A stretch of DNA of 58,571 bases, from the NCBI GenBank assembly GCA_024683955.1, contig JAIKXS010000031.1, positions 1 to 58,571 of the forward strand. Reading direction: 5' to 3'. Below, in pieces: positions 9,131 to 17,389 of this stretch; position 1 is the stretch's first letter; every line of letters starts with the position of its first letter. The notes under the pieces were generated by a model. That model saw nothing but the letters and a program-made list of their open reading frames with translations. It searched no databases and had not been told where the DNA came from. A program made the translations under genes and the position numbers. This stretch comes from Desulfovibrio sp. (GTDB lineage: Bacteria > Desulfobacterota > Desulfovibrionia > Desulfovibrionales > Desulfovibrionaceae).

Positions 9131-10115
9131 CCAAATTCCCGTTTCCTATAGGGGAGGGGCCATGCGTGTTGCCAAGGCACTTTCCTCCCTTGATCACGTT
9201 GTCGTATCGGCTCACGTCAATCCCGACGGTGACGCTCTAGGGTCAGCGATTGCTTCGATCCTCATACTCAAAGCTCTCGGCAAGCAGGTTGCCTTCTACA
9301 GTTCAACAGGGATACCTGACTTTCTGCAGTTTATGCCTCTTCCCTGTAAACTGCACAGAAGTCTTGATACCATTCCCTTTACGCCCGAAAGCGCCTTTCT
9401 TGTAGACTGCGGCGAATTTCACCGCATCGGTGGGGACCTCGAAACAGCGGTGCAAGGTCTTGCGCGTGTCAATGTTGATCATCATGAAGGTCAGGGAATG
9501 GGAACCATTGCCACGTGGGTTGAACCGCAGGCTGCTGCAGCCGCGCAGCTTATGGCCTATCTTGCGCTTTGCGTAGACATTCCGTTGGAAGGTGACCTGG
9601 CGCGTGCCGTGGCCCTAGGTGTTGTGACGGACACGGGCGGCTTTTCGTTCGGAAATACATCGGCCGACGTCTTTGACCTCTGCTCTCTGCTTGTCCGCAA
9701 TGGCCTCGATATATCCCGTCTGCGACAGGAAATCGACAACACCTTGCGTCCTCAACAGGTTCGCCTCTGGGGACAGCTTTCGGACCGCATTGAGTTACTT
9801 TGTGGGGGGCGTTTGGCCTTTTGCCGCGCTGACAGGGCGCTTCTGGCAAAATGCGGTGCAGTGCGGGATGATCTCGAGGGCTTTGTGGAATATCTGCGAC
9901 GCATACGCGGCGTGCGTGTTTCCTGTCTTGTGCGTGAGGAAGAGGATGCTCGCTGTAAATTCAGCCTCCGTTCTTTACAGGGGGTTGATGTCTGGTCCAT
10001 TGCGAAGACTATGAACGGCGGCGGTCATAAAAATGCGGCCGGTGGCACTCTTTTTTGTTCACTTGATGAAGCAGCGGAGCAGCTCAAAAAGGCTCTCCTT
10101 GCTTCTGATTTCTGA
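9117..10115 (+). CDS. nrnA: DHH-family phosphoesterase NrnA-like (nanoRNase / pAp phosphatase)
   Basis: DHH/DHHA1 phosphoesterases of the NrnA type degrade short RNA oligonucleotides and dephosphorylate pAp. Motifs in order: SAHVNPDGDALGSAIA (metal site I), FLVDCGEFHR, the DHH signature in VNVDHHEGQG, TDTGGFSFGNTS, and the DHHA1 end NGGGHKNAAGG. The start at 9117 (GAGG nine bases upstream) overlaps ylxP. An alternative ATG at 9162 sits four bases behind GGAGGGG and would give 317 residues; both are plausible. Its position between ylxP and truB is typical for this operon. Confidence 0.9.
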   Translation: MPQTDQIPVSYRGGAMRVAKALSSLDHVVVSAHVNPDGDALGSAIASILILKALGKQVAFYSSTGIPDFLQFMPLPCKLHRSLDTIPFTPESAFLVDCGEFHRIGGDLETAVQGLARVNVDHHEGQGMGTIATWVEPQAAAAAQLMAYLALCVDIPLEGDLARAVALGVVTDTGGFSFGNTSADVFDLCSLLVRNGLDISRLRQEIDNTLRPQQVRLWGQLSDRIELLCGGRLAFCRADRALLAKCGAVRDDLEGFVEYLRRIRGVRVSCLVREEEDARCKFSLRSLQGVDVWSIAKTMNGGGHKNAAGGTLFCSLDEAAEQLKKALLASDF

Positions 10116-10136
10116 CCGTATTCCAAATATTTTTCT

Positions 10137-11120
10137 ATGAGCATGCGAGAAGAGCGCCATACTGACGTGCACGGAGGAGAAAAATACAGCCTCCCCCAGC
10201 TGCACGGCGTCCTTGTGCTGAATAAGCCAAAGGGGCTTTCCTCAAATCGCTGTATTATGCACCTGAAACGTCTTGGACAGAAAAAAATTGGCCACGCAGG
10301 GACCCTTGATCCCTTGGCGACGGGGGTACTTCTTGTCCTGCTTGGTCAAGCTACCAAAATTTCCGGTTATCTTCTCGAAGACGGTGGAAAAACATACAGC
10401 GGAACTCTTCGACTTGGTCAGACCACGGACACGTGGGACAGTGAAGGAAAGGTGCTCACAGAAGAGGACTGCTCCTTTGTGACAGAGGCAATGCTCAGGC
10501 GTGAAATTACAGCCTGGGAAGGCATCTCCGAACAGCCCGTGCCTCCCTTTTCCGCTGCAAAATTAAACGGACAACCCTTGTATAAACTTGCCCGTAAGGG
10601 CACAATGGTTGAACGGACCAAAACAGTGTATATTGAACATGCGGGCATGCTGGAAGCGGATCTTCCCTTTGCCCGTTTCCGTGTGCGATGCCACTCAGGC
10701 ACCTATATACGGTCCCTGGCCCACAGCTTGGGGATGCGTCTTCGGTGCGGTGCGGTGCTCACGGAACTTACCCGGGAATACAGCCATCCATTCGGGCTTG
10801 AGAGCGCTGTTGCCCTCTCAGATCTCCTTGCTGATCCCTCTCTTCTTCTCCGGGTCCTGCATCCTATCAGGGATGCCCTGCCATCCTGGCCAGCCATAGA
10901 TCTGTCTGACACCTCTGCGGAACTGGTGGAAAACGGGTGTTCCATCCCCCTTTCCTCTGTTACGGAGGTCGAGGGAGATAGGGCCATTCTTATGCACGGT
11001 GAGCGGGAGATTGCTCTTGCGGAGCGTTTAGGTGAAGGGAAAGCAGCCGTTTGGAAGGTTTTGCGTGGATTAACGGCGTTAGCGTCTGAAACGCAGCATC
11101 CCCGGGCTACCTCGCCGTAA
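10137..11120 (+). CDS. truB: tRNA pseudouridine-55 synthase TruB
   Basis: TruB converts U55 of the tRNA T-arm to pseudouridine. Family signatures are [40 protein letters not shown] (containing the catalytic Asp), [21 protein letters not shown] and [18 protein letters not shown]. The 327 residues include a C-terminal extension of about 90 residues ending in a low-conservation tail. No clear Shine-Dalgarno precedes the first ATG; the preceding bases are T-rich. A second ATG two codons later is possible. It lies 21 bases after nrnA and 65 bases before rpsO. Confidence 0.94.
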   Translation: MSMREERHTDVHGGEKYSLPQLHGVLVLNKPKGLSSNRCIMHLKRLGQKKIGHAGTLDPLATGVLLVLLGQATKISGYLLEDGGKTYSGTLRLGQTTDTWDSEGKVLTEEDCSFVTEAMLRREITAWEGISEQPVPPFSAAKLNGQPLYKLARKGTMVERTKTVYIEHAGMLEADLPFARFRVRCHSGTYIRSLAHSLGMRLRCGAVLTELTREYSHPFGLESAVALSDLLADPSLLLRVLHPIRDALPSWPAIDLSDTSAELVENGCSIPLSSVTEVEGDRAILMHGEREIALAERLGEGKAAVWKVLRGLTALASETQHPRATSP

Positions 11121-11142
11121 AAAGTGGAAAACGGTGGAGGCT

Positions 11143-11154
11143 GGCCATATGGCC
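11143..11154 (+). promoter_or_regulatory. Perfect palindrome in the rpsO leader
   Basis: GGCCATATGGCC is a perfect 12-bp palindrome about 30 bases before the rpsO start, flanked by short GGT/ACC complements. rpsO leaders commonly bind S15 for feedback control, and this could be part of such a structure. The assignment is inferred from position. Confidence 0.35.
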
Positions 11155-11185
11155 GTGTGAACCATTTAGCGTAAGGAGTACTGCT

Positions 11186-11455
11186 GTGGTTTTGGATACT
11201 CAGGCAAAACAGGCTGTTATCAATGCCCACGCCCAGCATGAGGGTGACACTGGTTCCCCCGAGGTTCAGGTGGCTCTCTTGACAGCGCGTATTGAAGATC
11301 TGACTACGCACTTCAAAGTGCACAAAAAGGACTTTCATTCCCGTACGGGTCTTTTGAAACTGGTAGGCCGGAGACGTAATATCCTGAATTATCTTAAGAA
11401 AAAAGATATTCAGCGGTATCGTGCTCTGATTGAAAAACTAGGCCTGCGTAAATAG
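11186..11455 (+). CDS. rpsO: 30S ribosomal protein S15
   Basis: S15 is a primary 16S rRNA-binding protein of the small-subunit platform. The 89-residue product is the standard length. It shows the near-universal core [43 protein letters not shown] and [10 protein letters not shown]. The start is GTG at 11186, seven bases after AAGGAG. It follows truB and is ended by a strong intrinsic terminator, so pnp beyond it probably depends on read-through or its own promoter. Confidence 0.98.
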   Translation: MVLDTQAKQAVINAHAQHEGDTGSPEVQVALLTARIEDLTTHFKVHKKDFHSRTGLLKLVGRRRNILNYLKKKDIQRYRALIEKLGLRK

Positions 11456-11468
11456 GCGTATTGTTAAG

Positions 11469-11495
11469 AGGGGGGAGCGATTATCCCCCCTTTTT
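11469..11495 (+). terminator. Intrinsic terminator after rpsO
   Basis: AGGGGGG pairs with CCCCCCT around a 9-base loop, followed by TTTTT and then a further T-rich stretch. It lies 14 bases after the rpsO stop codon. Confidence 0.85.
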
Positions 11496-11519
11496 GCTCT
11501 TTTTCAGGTGGAAGGGGGA

Positions 11520-11556
11520 TCCGGGAAAAGCAGAGCGCGACTTTGCTTTTCCCGGA
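11520..11556 (+). promoter_or_regulatory. Long hairpin in the pnp leader
   Basis: Thirteen perfect pairs (TCCGGGAAAAGCA with TGCTTTTCCCGGA) plus a closing G:U enclose a 9-base loop, about 110 bases before pnp. In E. coli the pnp leader carries a double-stranded RNase III site used for PNPase autocontrol. This stem occupies the equivalent place; the same function is inferred. Confidence 0.6.
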
Positions 11557-11632
11557 CACCCCTTCATGCGGGAGAGAATATCTCCCTTGTTTTGGCAGGC
11601 ATTCTTACTCATTTTAATGAACTGTTTGTATG

Positions 11633-11650
11633 AAACCGGTGTTCCGGTTT
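11633..11650 (+). promoter_or_regulatory. Second pnp leader hairpin, next to the ribosome site
   Basis: AAACCGG pairs with CCGGTTT around a TGTT tetraloop. The stem ends one base before the GAAGG Shine-Dalgarno of pnp, so folding or processing here could affect translation. Confidence 0.5.
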
Positions 11651-11663
11651 TGAAGGTGTGTGT

Positions 11664-13862
11664 ATGTTGAATGATATTTTTTCCCCTGTCCGTGTATCCG
11701 CAAAACTTGGACAGAAAGAGATTATTTTTGAAAGCGGACGTCTGGCCAATCAAGCGGATGGCGCCGTGTGGATTCAATGCGGCGGCACCGTTGTTCTTGT
11801 GACGGTCTGCTCGCAGCCTCTTGAGGGGGACAGGGGCTTTTTTCCGTTGACCGTCGAGTACAGTGAAAGGATGTACGCGGCCGGGCGTATTCCTGGGAGC
11901 TTCTTCCGCCGTGAAATAGGACGGCCCAGCGAACGGGAAACGCTTGTTTCCCGCCTTATAGACCGACCGATCCGTCCTCTTTTTCCCAAGGGCTTGCAAC
12001 AGGATGTTCAGGTGCTGGCAACTGTCATTTCGGCTGATCCTGAAAACGAATCGGATGTCCTTGCCCTCACCGGTGCGTCCGCAGCCGTCCTTATCTCCTC
12101 ACTTCCGTTTGACGGGCCAGTGGCTGGTGGACGGGTCGGGCGAATCGACGGACAGTTTGTCCTCAACCCTACGTTTGCCGAACAGGAGCGCAGTGATCTT
12201 AATCTTGTCTTCGCTGCGTCACGTGAGGCTTTAACCATGGTTGAGGGAGAGGCGCGATTTGTTCCGGAAGATGTTATTATTGATGCCCTGGATTTCGGCA
12301 GGGCCAGCATTCAGCCTCTTATTGACGCTCAGGAAGAACTTTCCCGTCTCTGCGGCAAGGAGAAAATTTCCTTTGAACCCCACGCGGAGAACGAGGCCCT
12401 TCAAGCTCGGATTGAGGAACTTGCAAGGAAAAACGGAGTAGAGGAATCCATGCAGATCGCCGAAAAAATGGCACGCAAAGATGCTCGTAAACAGGTGCGT
12501 GACAAGGTGATGGAGGCGTTGCTGCAGGATCCCGAATGGGCTGGCAATGAGGACGCACTGAAGAATGTCGGCGATATTATAGGTGATATTGAGAAAAAGA
12601 TTGTGCGTTCACGCATTCTGAATTCGGGCCTTCGTATCGATGGTCGAGACACGACGACGGTCCGTCCTATCCAGATTGCCACGGGGGTGCTTCCGAGGAC
12701 TCATGGCTCGGCCATTTTCAGACGTGGAGAAACCAAGTCACTTGCCGTGACAACTCTTGGTTCCACCGCGGATGAACAGAAAATGGACTCTCTGGTCGGA
12801 GATGTGAGCAAGCGCTTCATGCTCCATTATAATTTCCCACCATTCAGTGTCGGCGAGGTTAAGCCCGTCCGCCTTTCGCGTCGTGAGATTGGCCATGGCG
12901 CCCTTGCGGAAAAATCGTTGCGTCCGACCCTGCCTTCCCCTGACGATTTCCCTTTTACGGTTCGCGTGGTTTCGGAGACTGTGGAATCAAACGGTTCTTC
13001 CTCGATGGCGGCTGTATGCGGGGGATCCCTTGCGCTTATGGATGCGGGTGTTCCCGTGAGCGCCCCGGTGGCAGGCGTTGCAATGGGACTTATCAAGGAA
13101 GGGGACAAGGTTTGTGTGCTAACTGATATTCTCGGTGACGAGGATGCCCTTGGTGACATGGACTTTAAGATCGCAGGTACTGCGGACGGCGTGACGGGTA
13201 TTCAGATGGATATCAAGATCACGGGTCTTACAACGGACATCATGCGTAGCGCCATGCGTCAGGCTCACGAGGCACGTCTTCATATCCTCGGCGAAATGCA
13301 GAAAGTGATTGCCGGCCCGCGCGGCCAACTTTCGGCCTATGCTCCGCAGCACCGTGAAGTGATGGTGAATCCGGACATCATCCGGCTGATCATCGGCCCC
13401 GGTGGCAAGAACATCAAGGCTATCACGCAGGCAACCGGTGCATCGGTTGATATAGACGATTCAGGGAAAATCTCGATTTTTGCCCCCACCAAGGAATCGC
13501 TCGACAGGACCTGTGAACTCATCACATACTACGACCAGCGGCCCGAGGTTGGGAAAGATTACAACGGAAAGGTAAAGAAGATACTTGAGATCGGTGCCAT
13601 TGTGGAAATTCTTCCCAGTGTGGAGGCTCTTGTTCATATCTCACAGCTTGATACGGGACGCGTAGAGAAGGTTGAAGATGTAACCCAGGTTGGAGCGGAT
13701 ATGAAGGTCAGGGTAATAGAAATCAACGGTGACCGTATCCGTGCGAGCCGGAAGGCCGTGCTTTTCGAGGAACAGGGCCGTGTATGGGAACCTGAGCCGC
13801 CAAGACGTCCACGTTCGGGCAGCGGAGACCGTTCACACCGCGGCCGGGGTGATAAACGATAG
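11664..13862 (+). CDS. pnp: Polyribonucleotide nucleotidyltransferase (PNPase)
   Basis: PNPase degrades RNA 3' to 5' by phosphorolysis and is a degradosome component. The ATG at 11664 lies seven bases after GAAGG; an in-frame GTG at 11658 is less well placed. The 732 residues contain RNase PH domain 1 (FESGRLANQADGAVWIQCGGT), the alpha-helical linker, RNase PH domain 2 (GLRIDGRDTTTVRPI, RRGETKSLAVTTLG, FPPFSVGE), a KH domain (IIRLIIGPGGKNIKAITQATG) and an S1 domain (KDYNGKVKKILEIGAIVEILPSVEALVHISQL). It ends in a short Arg/Pro/Gly-rich tail. The leader carries two hairpins consistent with post-transcriptional control. Confidence 0.97.
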   Translation: MLNDIFSPVRVSAKLGQKEIIFESGRLANQADGAVWIQCGGTVVLVTVCSQPLEGDRGFFPLTVEYSERMYAAGRIPGSFFRREIGRPSERETLVSRLIDRPIRPLFPKGLQQDVQVLATVISADPENESDVLALTGASAAVLISSLPFDGPVAGGRVGRIDGQFVLNPTFAEQERSDLNLVFAASREALTMVEGEARFVPEDVIIDALDFGRASIQPLIDAQEELSRLCGKEKISFEPHAENEALQARIEELARKNGVEESMQIAEKMARKDARKQVRDKVMEALLQDPEWAGNEDALKNVGDIIGDIEKKIVRSRILNSGLRIDGRDTTTVRPIQIATGVLPRTHGSAIFRRGETKSLAVTTLGSTADEQKMDSLVGDVSKRFMLHYNFPPFSVGEVKPVRLSRREIGHGALAEKSLRPTLPSPDDFPFTVRVVSETVESNGSSSMAAVCGGSLALMDAGVPVSAPVAGVAMGLIKEGDKVCVLTDILGDEDALGDMDFKIAGTADGVTGIQMDIKITGLTTDIMRSAMRQAHEARLHILGEMQKVIAGPRGQLSAYAPQHREVMVNPDIIRLIIGPGGKNIKAITQATGASVDIDDSGKISIFAPTKESLDRTCELITYYDQRPEVGKDYNGKVKKILEIGAIVEILPSVEALVHISQLDTGRVEKVEDVTQVGADMKVRVIEINGDRIRASRKAVLFEEQGRVWEPEPPRRPRSGSGDRSHRGRGDKR

Positions 13863-13877
13863 GGGAGGAGAGATACT

Positions 13878-14912
13878 ATGGCCAGAAAAAAGAAGGACAT
13901 AGAGGAACTCCGTGCTTCCCGTAAGGACGGGCAGAGCACTGTGGAACGGGGCGGTGTGGAAGAACCTTCCGACAACGCACGTATGGCGAGCGAAAAAACC
14001 ATCAGAAATGCCTTGAACGGCCCCGCCCGTCAGCATTTTGAAGGTCTTGGTGCCGCATGGACGGCGGTTACCGGCATGCCCGGTCGTGCGGTTATTCCGC
14101 AGGTTGTGGCCACGGTTTTGAAGGAAGGGGGAACGCGCCCTTCGTGGCAGTGGAAGGACGGCAAAAAAGACTATGTACTTCTTGCCTGGCCTAAGGATGA
14201 GCCCTTGCGGGCGGCCCTTCTTTTGGCCGGGGAAGAGGGCAAACAGCTGATTCCTACAAGCTGTGTACCTTTTCTTGAGGGCCTTGCCAATGATCTGACC
14301 GTTGAAACGGTGCACCCATGGGAGCAGGGTGGAGGGGCAAACGTCGGCGTTCGTATGCTGCGCGAGGGCGAACCCATGTGGTTTTATGACCCATGTTACG
14401 TTCGGGACAGGGGCGACTTGACAGAAGGCGTGACCCACACATTTCTTTTGTCGGCATTAGCGTTTGGCGTACGGAAAGCCCTTCTTGACGAGATAACCGT
14501 GACGAGCGGTCCTGCCTACGAAACCTATGCGCAGGCATGGCTTGAGGAGCATCCAGGCTCAACCCGACTTGACGTTCCGGAACTCAAGATCAACGTGGCA
14601 GGAAAGAAAATCATCCATCCAGGTCATACATTTGCCGAGTACCAGATTCGTACCGTCATTGACGATGTGGAGGACTGTGTACTTGAGAAGATGCCCGTCA
14701 AGATTCTTTACACCTCATTTCCCTTAGAGGACAGGGATCCCCTGCGCATTCCCATATATGTTGCCAGCCTTAATCTCGGCACGTATGAACCGAAGGCCGG
14801 CGATGAAATAGACGCGTATGTATGGTTCCAGGGCAGGGTGATCGATTGGGACGGGGAAGCCATTGATACAAGGAAAGCGCTGGAAGACGAACCCGGAGAG
14901 CAGAACTCGTGA
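13878..14912 (+). CDS. Conserved-looking protein of unknown function
   Basis: I do not recognise this 344-residue protein. It starts at ATG 13878 behind GGGGAGGAG and follows pnp by 15 bases, suggesting co-transcription. The N-terminus (about 1-50) is charged and probably disordered. The middle is a mixed alpha/beta region rich in Trp and Gly (WQWKDGKKDYVLLAWP, MWFYDPCYVRDRGDLTEGVTHTFLLSALAFGVRKA). The C-terminal part (GDEIDAYVWFQGRVIDWDG) looks like a small beta-barrel or OB-like fold. No signal peptide, membrane helix or catalytic motif is evident. Its stop overlaps the nfeD GTG start. Confidence 0.8.
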   Translation: MARKKKDIEELRASRKDGQSTVERGGVEEPSDNARMASEKTIRNALNGPARQHFEGLGAAWTAVTGMPGRAVIPQVVATVLKEGGTRPSWQWKDGKKDYVLLAWPKDEPLRAALLLAGEEGKQLIPTSCVPFLEGLANDLTVETVHPWEQGGGANVGVRMLREGEPMWFYDPCYVRDRGDLTEGVTHTFLLSALAFGVRKALLDEITVTSGPAYETYAQAWLEEHPGSTRLDVPELKINVAGKKIIHPGHTFAEYQIRTVIDDVEDCVLEKMPVKILYTSFPLEDRDPLRIPIYVASLNLGTYEPKAGDEIDAYVWFQGRVIDWDGEAIDTRKALEDEPGEQNS

Positions 14913-15370
14913 GCGGTCCTCTTTTTTGGCTTATCGTGGCCTTGGTCTTCCTCGGAATTGAACTTGCTGCGCCGCATCTTGTATTAATTTTTTTTGCAGT
15001 GGGGGCTCTTGGCGCTCTTTGCGCAGATGTCCTTCACGCATCCGTTGCGGTGCAGCTTGTAATTTTTCTTTTGATTTCGTTTTCTTCCTTGCTTCTTCTT
15101 CGAAAAAGACTGCGATCCATCTTTGGGGGGAAGAGCAGGAAAACAACGGACAGGGATGTTCCCGATCATCCCCTTCTCGGACGACAGGGCGTGCTTCGTC
15201 AGGAACTCGGTTCAGGACTTTACGAAGTGGAGATTGACGGCAGTTTCTGGCGTGCCAGGTCAGCATCCCCTCTTGCCTCTGGCTGCAGGGTCACTGTTAC
15301 GGGGTTTGAGGACGGGGATCCACTCCTTGTGCGCGTGGAACCTCTTCAATCCTTTGAACAGAAGAAATGA
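14909..15370 (+). CDS. nfeD: NfeD-family membrane protein
   Basis: NfeD proteins are membrane partners of SPFH/stomatin proteins and carry a cytoplasmic OB-fold. The 153-residue product has two hydrophobic segments in its first 65 residues (FWLIVALVFLGIELAAP; VAVQLVIFLLISFSSLLLL). An OB-like domain follows from about 85 (LLGRQGVLRQELGSGLYEVEIDGSFWRARS ... VTVTGFEDGDPLLVRVEPL). The GTG start at 14909 overlaps the upstream stop codon. This is the short form without a protease domain. The SPFH partner gene is next, beyond a terminator-like hairpin. Confidence 0.88.
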   Translation: MSGPLFWLIVALVFLGIELAAPHLVLIFFAVGALGALCADVLHASVAVQLVIFLLISFSSLLLLRKRLRSIFGGKSRKTTDRDVPDHPLLGRQGVLRQELGSGLYEVEIDGSFWRARSASPLASGCRVTVTGFEDGDPLLVRVEPLQSFEQKK

Positions 15371-15436
15371 AGTACATATCCTTAAGGAAAAATATGAAAG
15401 GTCGTGGCGCGTCTAGGCCACGTTCTTAACGCCGAA

Positions 15437-15471
15437 GCGCATTCCCTCGCGGGGATGCGTTTTCTCTTTTT
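15437..15471 (+). terminator. Intrinsic terminator immediately before the SPFH gene
   Basis: A 10-pair stem (GCGCATTCCC / GGGGATGCGT) with a TCGC loop is followed by TTTCTCTTTTT, which runs into the CGGAGG ribosome site of the SPFH gene. It may end nfeD transcripts or act as an attenuator for the SPFH gene. Confidence 0.7.
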
Positions 15472-15481
15472 CGGAGGAATC

Positions 15482-16429
15482 ATGGAAGTTGAAATGATTG
15501 TTGGTCTGGTGCTTCTCAGTTTGTTCTGCATCATTGTTTTGATAAAAACGGCAGTCGTTGTACCCAATCAGTCGGCGTACGTTGTGGAGCGTCTCGGCAA
15601 ATTTAGCAAAGTACTTTACGCAGGCTTTCATCTTCTTGTTCCTTTTATTGATGTAGCGGCATACAAACGCTCTTTGAAGGAACAGGTTCTTGATGTGCCA
15701 AAGCAAACCTGCATCACTCGTGATAACGTGAGCGTTGATATTGACGGTGTGCTGTATCTGCAGGTGATTGTTCCTGAAAAGTCTGCCTACGGCATTTCGG
15801 ATTACGAGTGGGGTGCCATACAGCTTGCGCAGACTTCCCTCCGAAGTGTCATCGGCAAACTGGAACTTGACAAAACATTTGAGGAGCGCACCCGTATCAA
15901 TCAGGAAGTGGTTGAAGCCCTTGACGCGGCAACAGCACCTTGGGGAGTGAAGGTCCTGCGCTACGAAATTCGTGATATAACTCCTCCTCACAGCGTCATG
16001 GAGGCCATGGAGAAGCAGATGCGGGCAGAACGTGAAAAACGTGCTGCCATTGCCCAGTCAGAAGGTGAAATGCAGTCAAAGATCAATCTCGCGGAGGGCG
16101 AGAAACAGGCCGCCATCGCAGAAAGTGAGGGACAGAAACAGGCTATGATAAACAAGGCCGAAGGTGAGGCCCGCCAGATTACGATGGTCGCCACGGCGAC
16201 AGCCGACGGCTTGCACAGTATTGCGGAACAGATGAAGAGTACGGAAGGCGTTTCAGCCGCACAGCTGCGGCTTGCCGAGGCTTATATCGAGCAGTTTGGT
16301 AACCTTGCGAAAAAGGGAAGTACGATGATTATCCCGAGCAACGTTGCGGACTGTGCCGGCATGGTGGCAACTATGACAAAGATAATCAGGGGTGAAGGGG
16401 GAATGAACAAGGTTGAGGAGACCCGCTAA
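15482..16429 (+). CDS. SPFH/stomatin-like membrane protein (QmcA type)
   Basis: SPFH (band-7) proteins form large oligomers in membrane microdomains and regulate membrane proteases or lipid organisation. The ATG at 15482 lies behind CGGAGGAATC. The 315-residue protein has an N-terminal membrane segment (MIVGLVLLSLFCIIVLI). The SPFH domain has VVPNQSAYVVERLGKFSKVLYAGFHLLVPFID and RTRINQEVVEALD. A long Ala/Glu/Gln-rich coiled coil with repeated EGE/SEG motifs covers about residues 180-240. An open frame from 15404 crosses the upstream hairpin and was rejected as the start. Its stop overlaps the convergent pth stop by 4 bases. Confidence 0.92.
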   Translation: MEVEMIVGLVLLSLFCIIVLIKTAVVVPNQSAYVVERLGKFSKVLYAGFHLLVPFIDVAAYKRSLKEQVLDVPKQTCITRDNVSVDIDGVLYLQVIVPEKSAYGISDYEWGAIQLAQTSLRSVIGKLELDKTFEERTRINQEVVEALDAATAPWGVKVLRYEIRDITPPHSVMEAMEKQMRAEREKRAAIAQSEGEMQSKINLAEGEKQAAIAESEGQKQAMINKAEGEARQITMVATATADGLHSIAEQMKSTEGVSAAQLRLAEAYIEQFGNLAKKGSTMIIPSNVADCAGMVATMTKIIRGEGGMNKVEETR

Positions 16430-17019
16430 AAGGCGCGTGCCTTTGCCACGGCAGCTTCGAGGCCATCGACGGCAAAATCGGTAAGCACTTCAAGTCCCTT
16501 TTGCTGGGCAAGCCGTATGCGTTCTCCATCTTCTCCGCAAGCCCTGCCGAGGACCCAGGGGATGACCTGGTCTTTGGCAGGGGGGCGGCCGATGCCGATG
16601 CGCAGACGGTAGAAATCGTTCGTGCCAAGACGTTGGCTTATGGATTTGAGTCCGTTATGTCCAGCATTTCCACCGGAGAACTTGAATCGGAGCGAACCCG
16701 GAGAAAGATCAAGCTCATCGTGAATGACAACAAGGGAGCGGCTGTCGAGCTTGTACCAGGCAAGAAGGGGCTGAACCGAACGGCCGGATTCGTTCATGAA
16801 GGTCATAGGCTTCGCGCAGATCCATGTTCCGGGAAGTTCGGGGATGGTGACCTGCCAAAGCATGCAGAGAAATTTAGTGCCAGAAAGCTCCCGGACACGT
16901 CCTGTCTTTTCAGCGAGGTCGAGGAAAAGGTCAATGGTGTCAAATCCTGCGTTATGCCGGGTCCCACTATACTGAGGGCCAGGATTCCCGAGTCCCACGA
17001 GAAGTCGTTGTGTATTCAT
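16426..17019 (-). CDS. pth: Peptidyl-tRNA hydrolase
   Basis: Pth releases tRNA from peptidyl-tRNAs that drop off the ribosome. The start at 17019 gives 197 residues and the family N-terminus LLVGLGNPGPQYSGTRHNAGF, which includes the catalytic His. Other landmarks are KPMTFMNESGRSV, VVIHDELDLSPGSLRFKFSGGNAGHNGLKSI (catalytic Asp) and FYRLRIGIGRP. No Shine-Dalgarno is evident before 17019. An in-frame GTG at 17121 would add 34 residues unlike any Pth. The gene converges on the SPFH gene with a 4-base stop overlap. Confidence 0.94.
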   Translation of the reverse strand: MNTQRLLVGLGNPGPQYSGTRHNAGFDTIDLFLDLAEKTGRVRELSGTKFLCMLWQVTIPELPGTWICAKPMTFMNESGRSVQPLLAWYKLDSRSLVVIHDELDLSPGSLRFKFSGGNAGHNGLKSISQRLGTNDFYRLRIGIGRPPAKDQVIPWVLGRACGEDGERIRLAQQKGLEVLTDFAVDGLEAAVAKARAF

Positions 17020-17250
17020 AGGATAAAAACGTGTTGCTGATGAGTGGATGGGATATGTCAAAATGAGGGGCAGGAAAAATGTCGTCACCTCTGCCAGAGG
17101 GCCTGAACTATCATGCGCCACGGTGAAGAGTCTCGTAGCAGGTCCGGAACAGAAGGAGACTGATATTCCTTCATATGTACCTTATATATGACATGTGGTC
17201 AAAAAAGCAGATAATCTTAAACTTACCCCGAGCAGTGCAATGTACCTTGA

Positions 17251-17286
17251 GTGAAGCCTGATCTTCACGTATACAAAAGAGATCAG
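17251..17286. repeat. Two overlapping inverted repeats upstream of the Srf-Tag cluster
   Basis: GTGAAG (17251-17256) pairs with CTTCAC (17263-17268), and CTGATCT (17258-17264) pairs with AGATCAG (17280-17286). The two cannot form at once. They lie about 105 bases before the first cluster gene, within the 370-base gap between pth and that gene. They may be operator half-sites or alternative leader hairpins. No clear sigma-70 promoter was seen. The rest of the gap is T-rich. Confidence 0.4.
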
Positions 17287-17389
17287 ACAATCGAATTTAG
17301 CCTTTTTCATTTTTTAGTTTTTTTTTGTTTGCTTAGCAATATCTCTCGAAGGCAGGCGTAAAAGCTGCCCTGACATTTCTGGAGGAACC

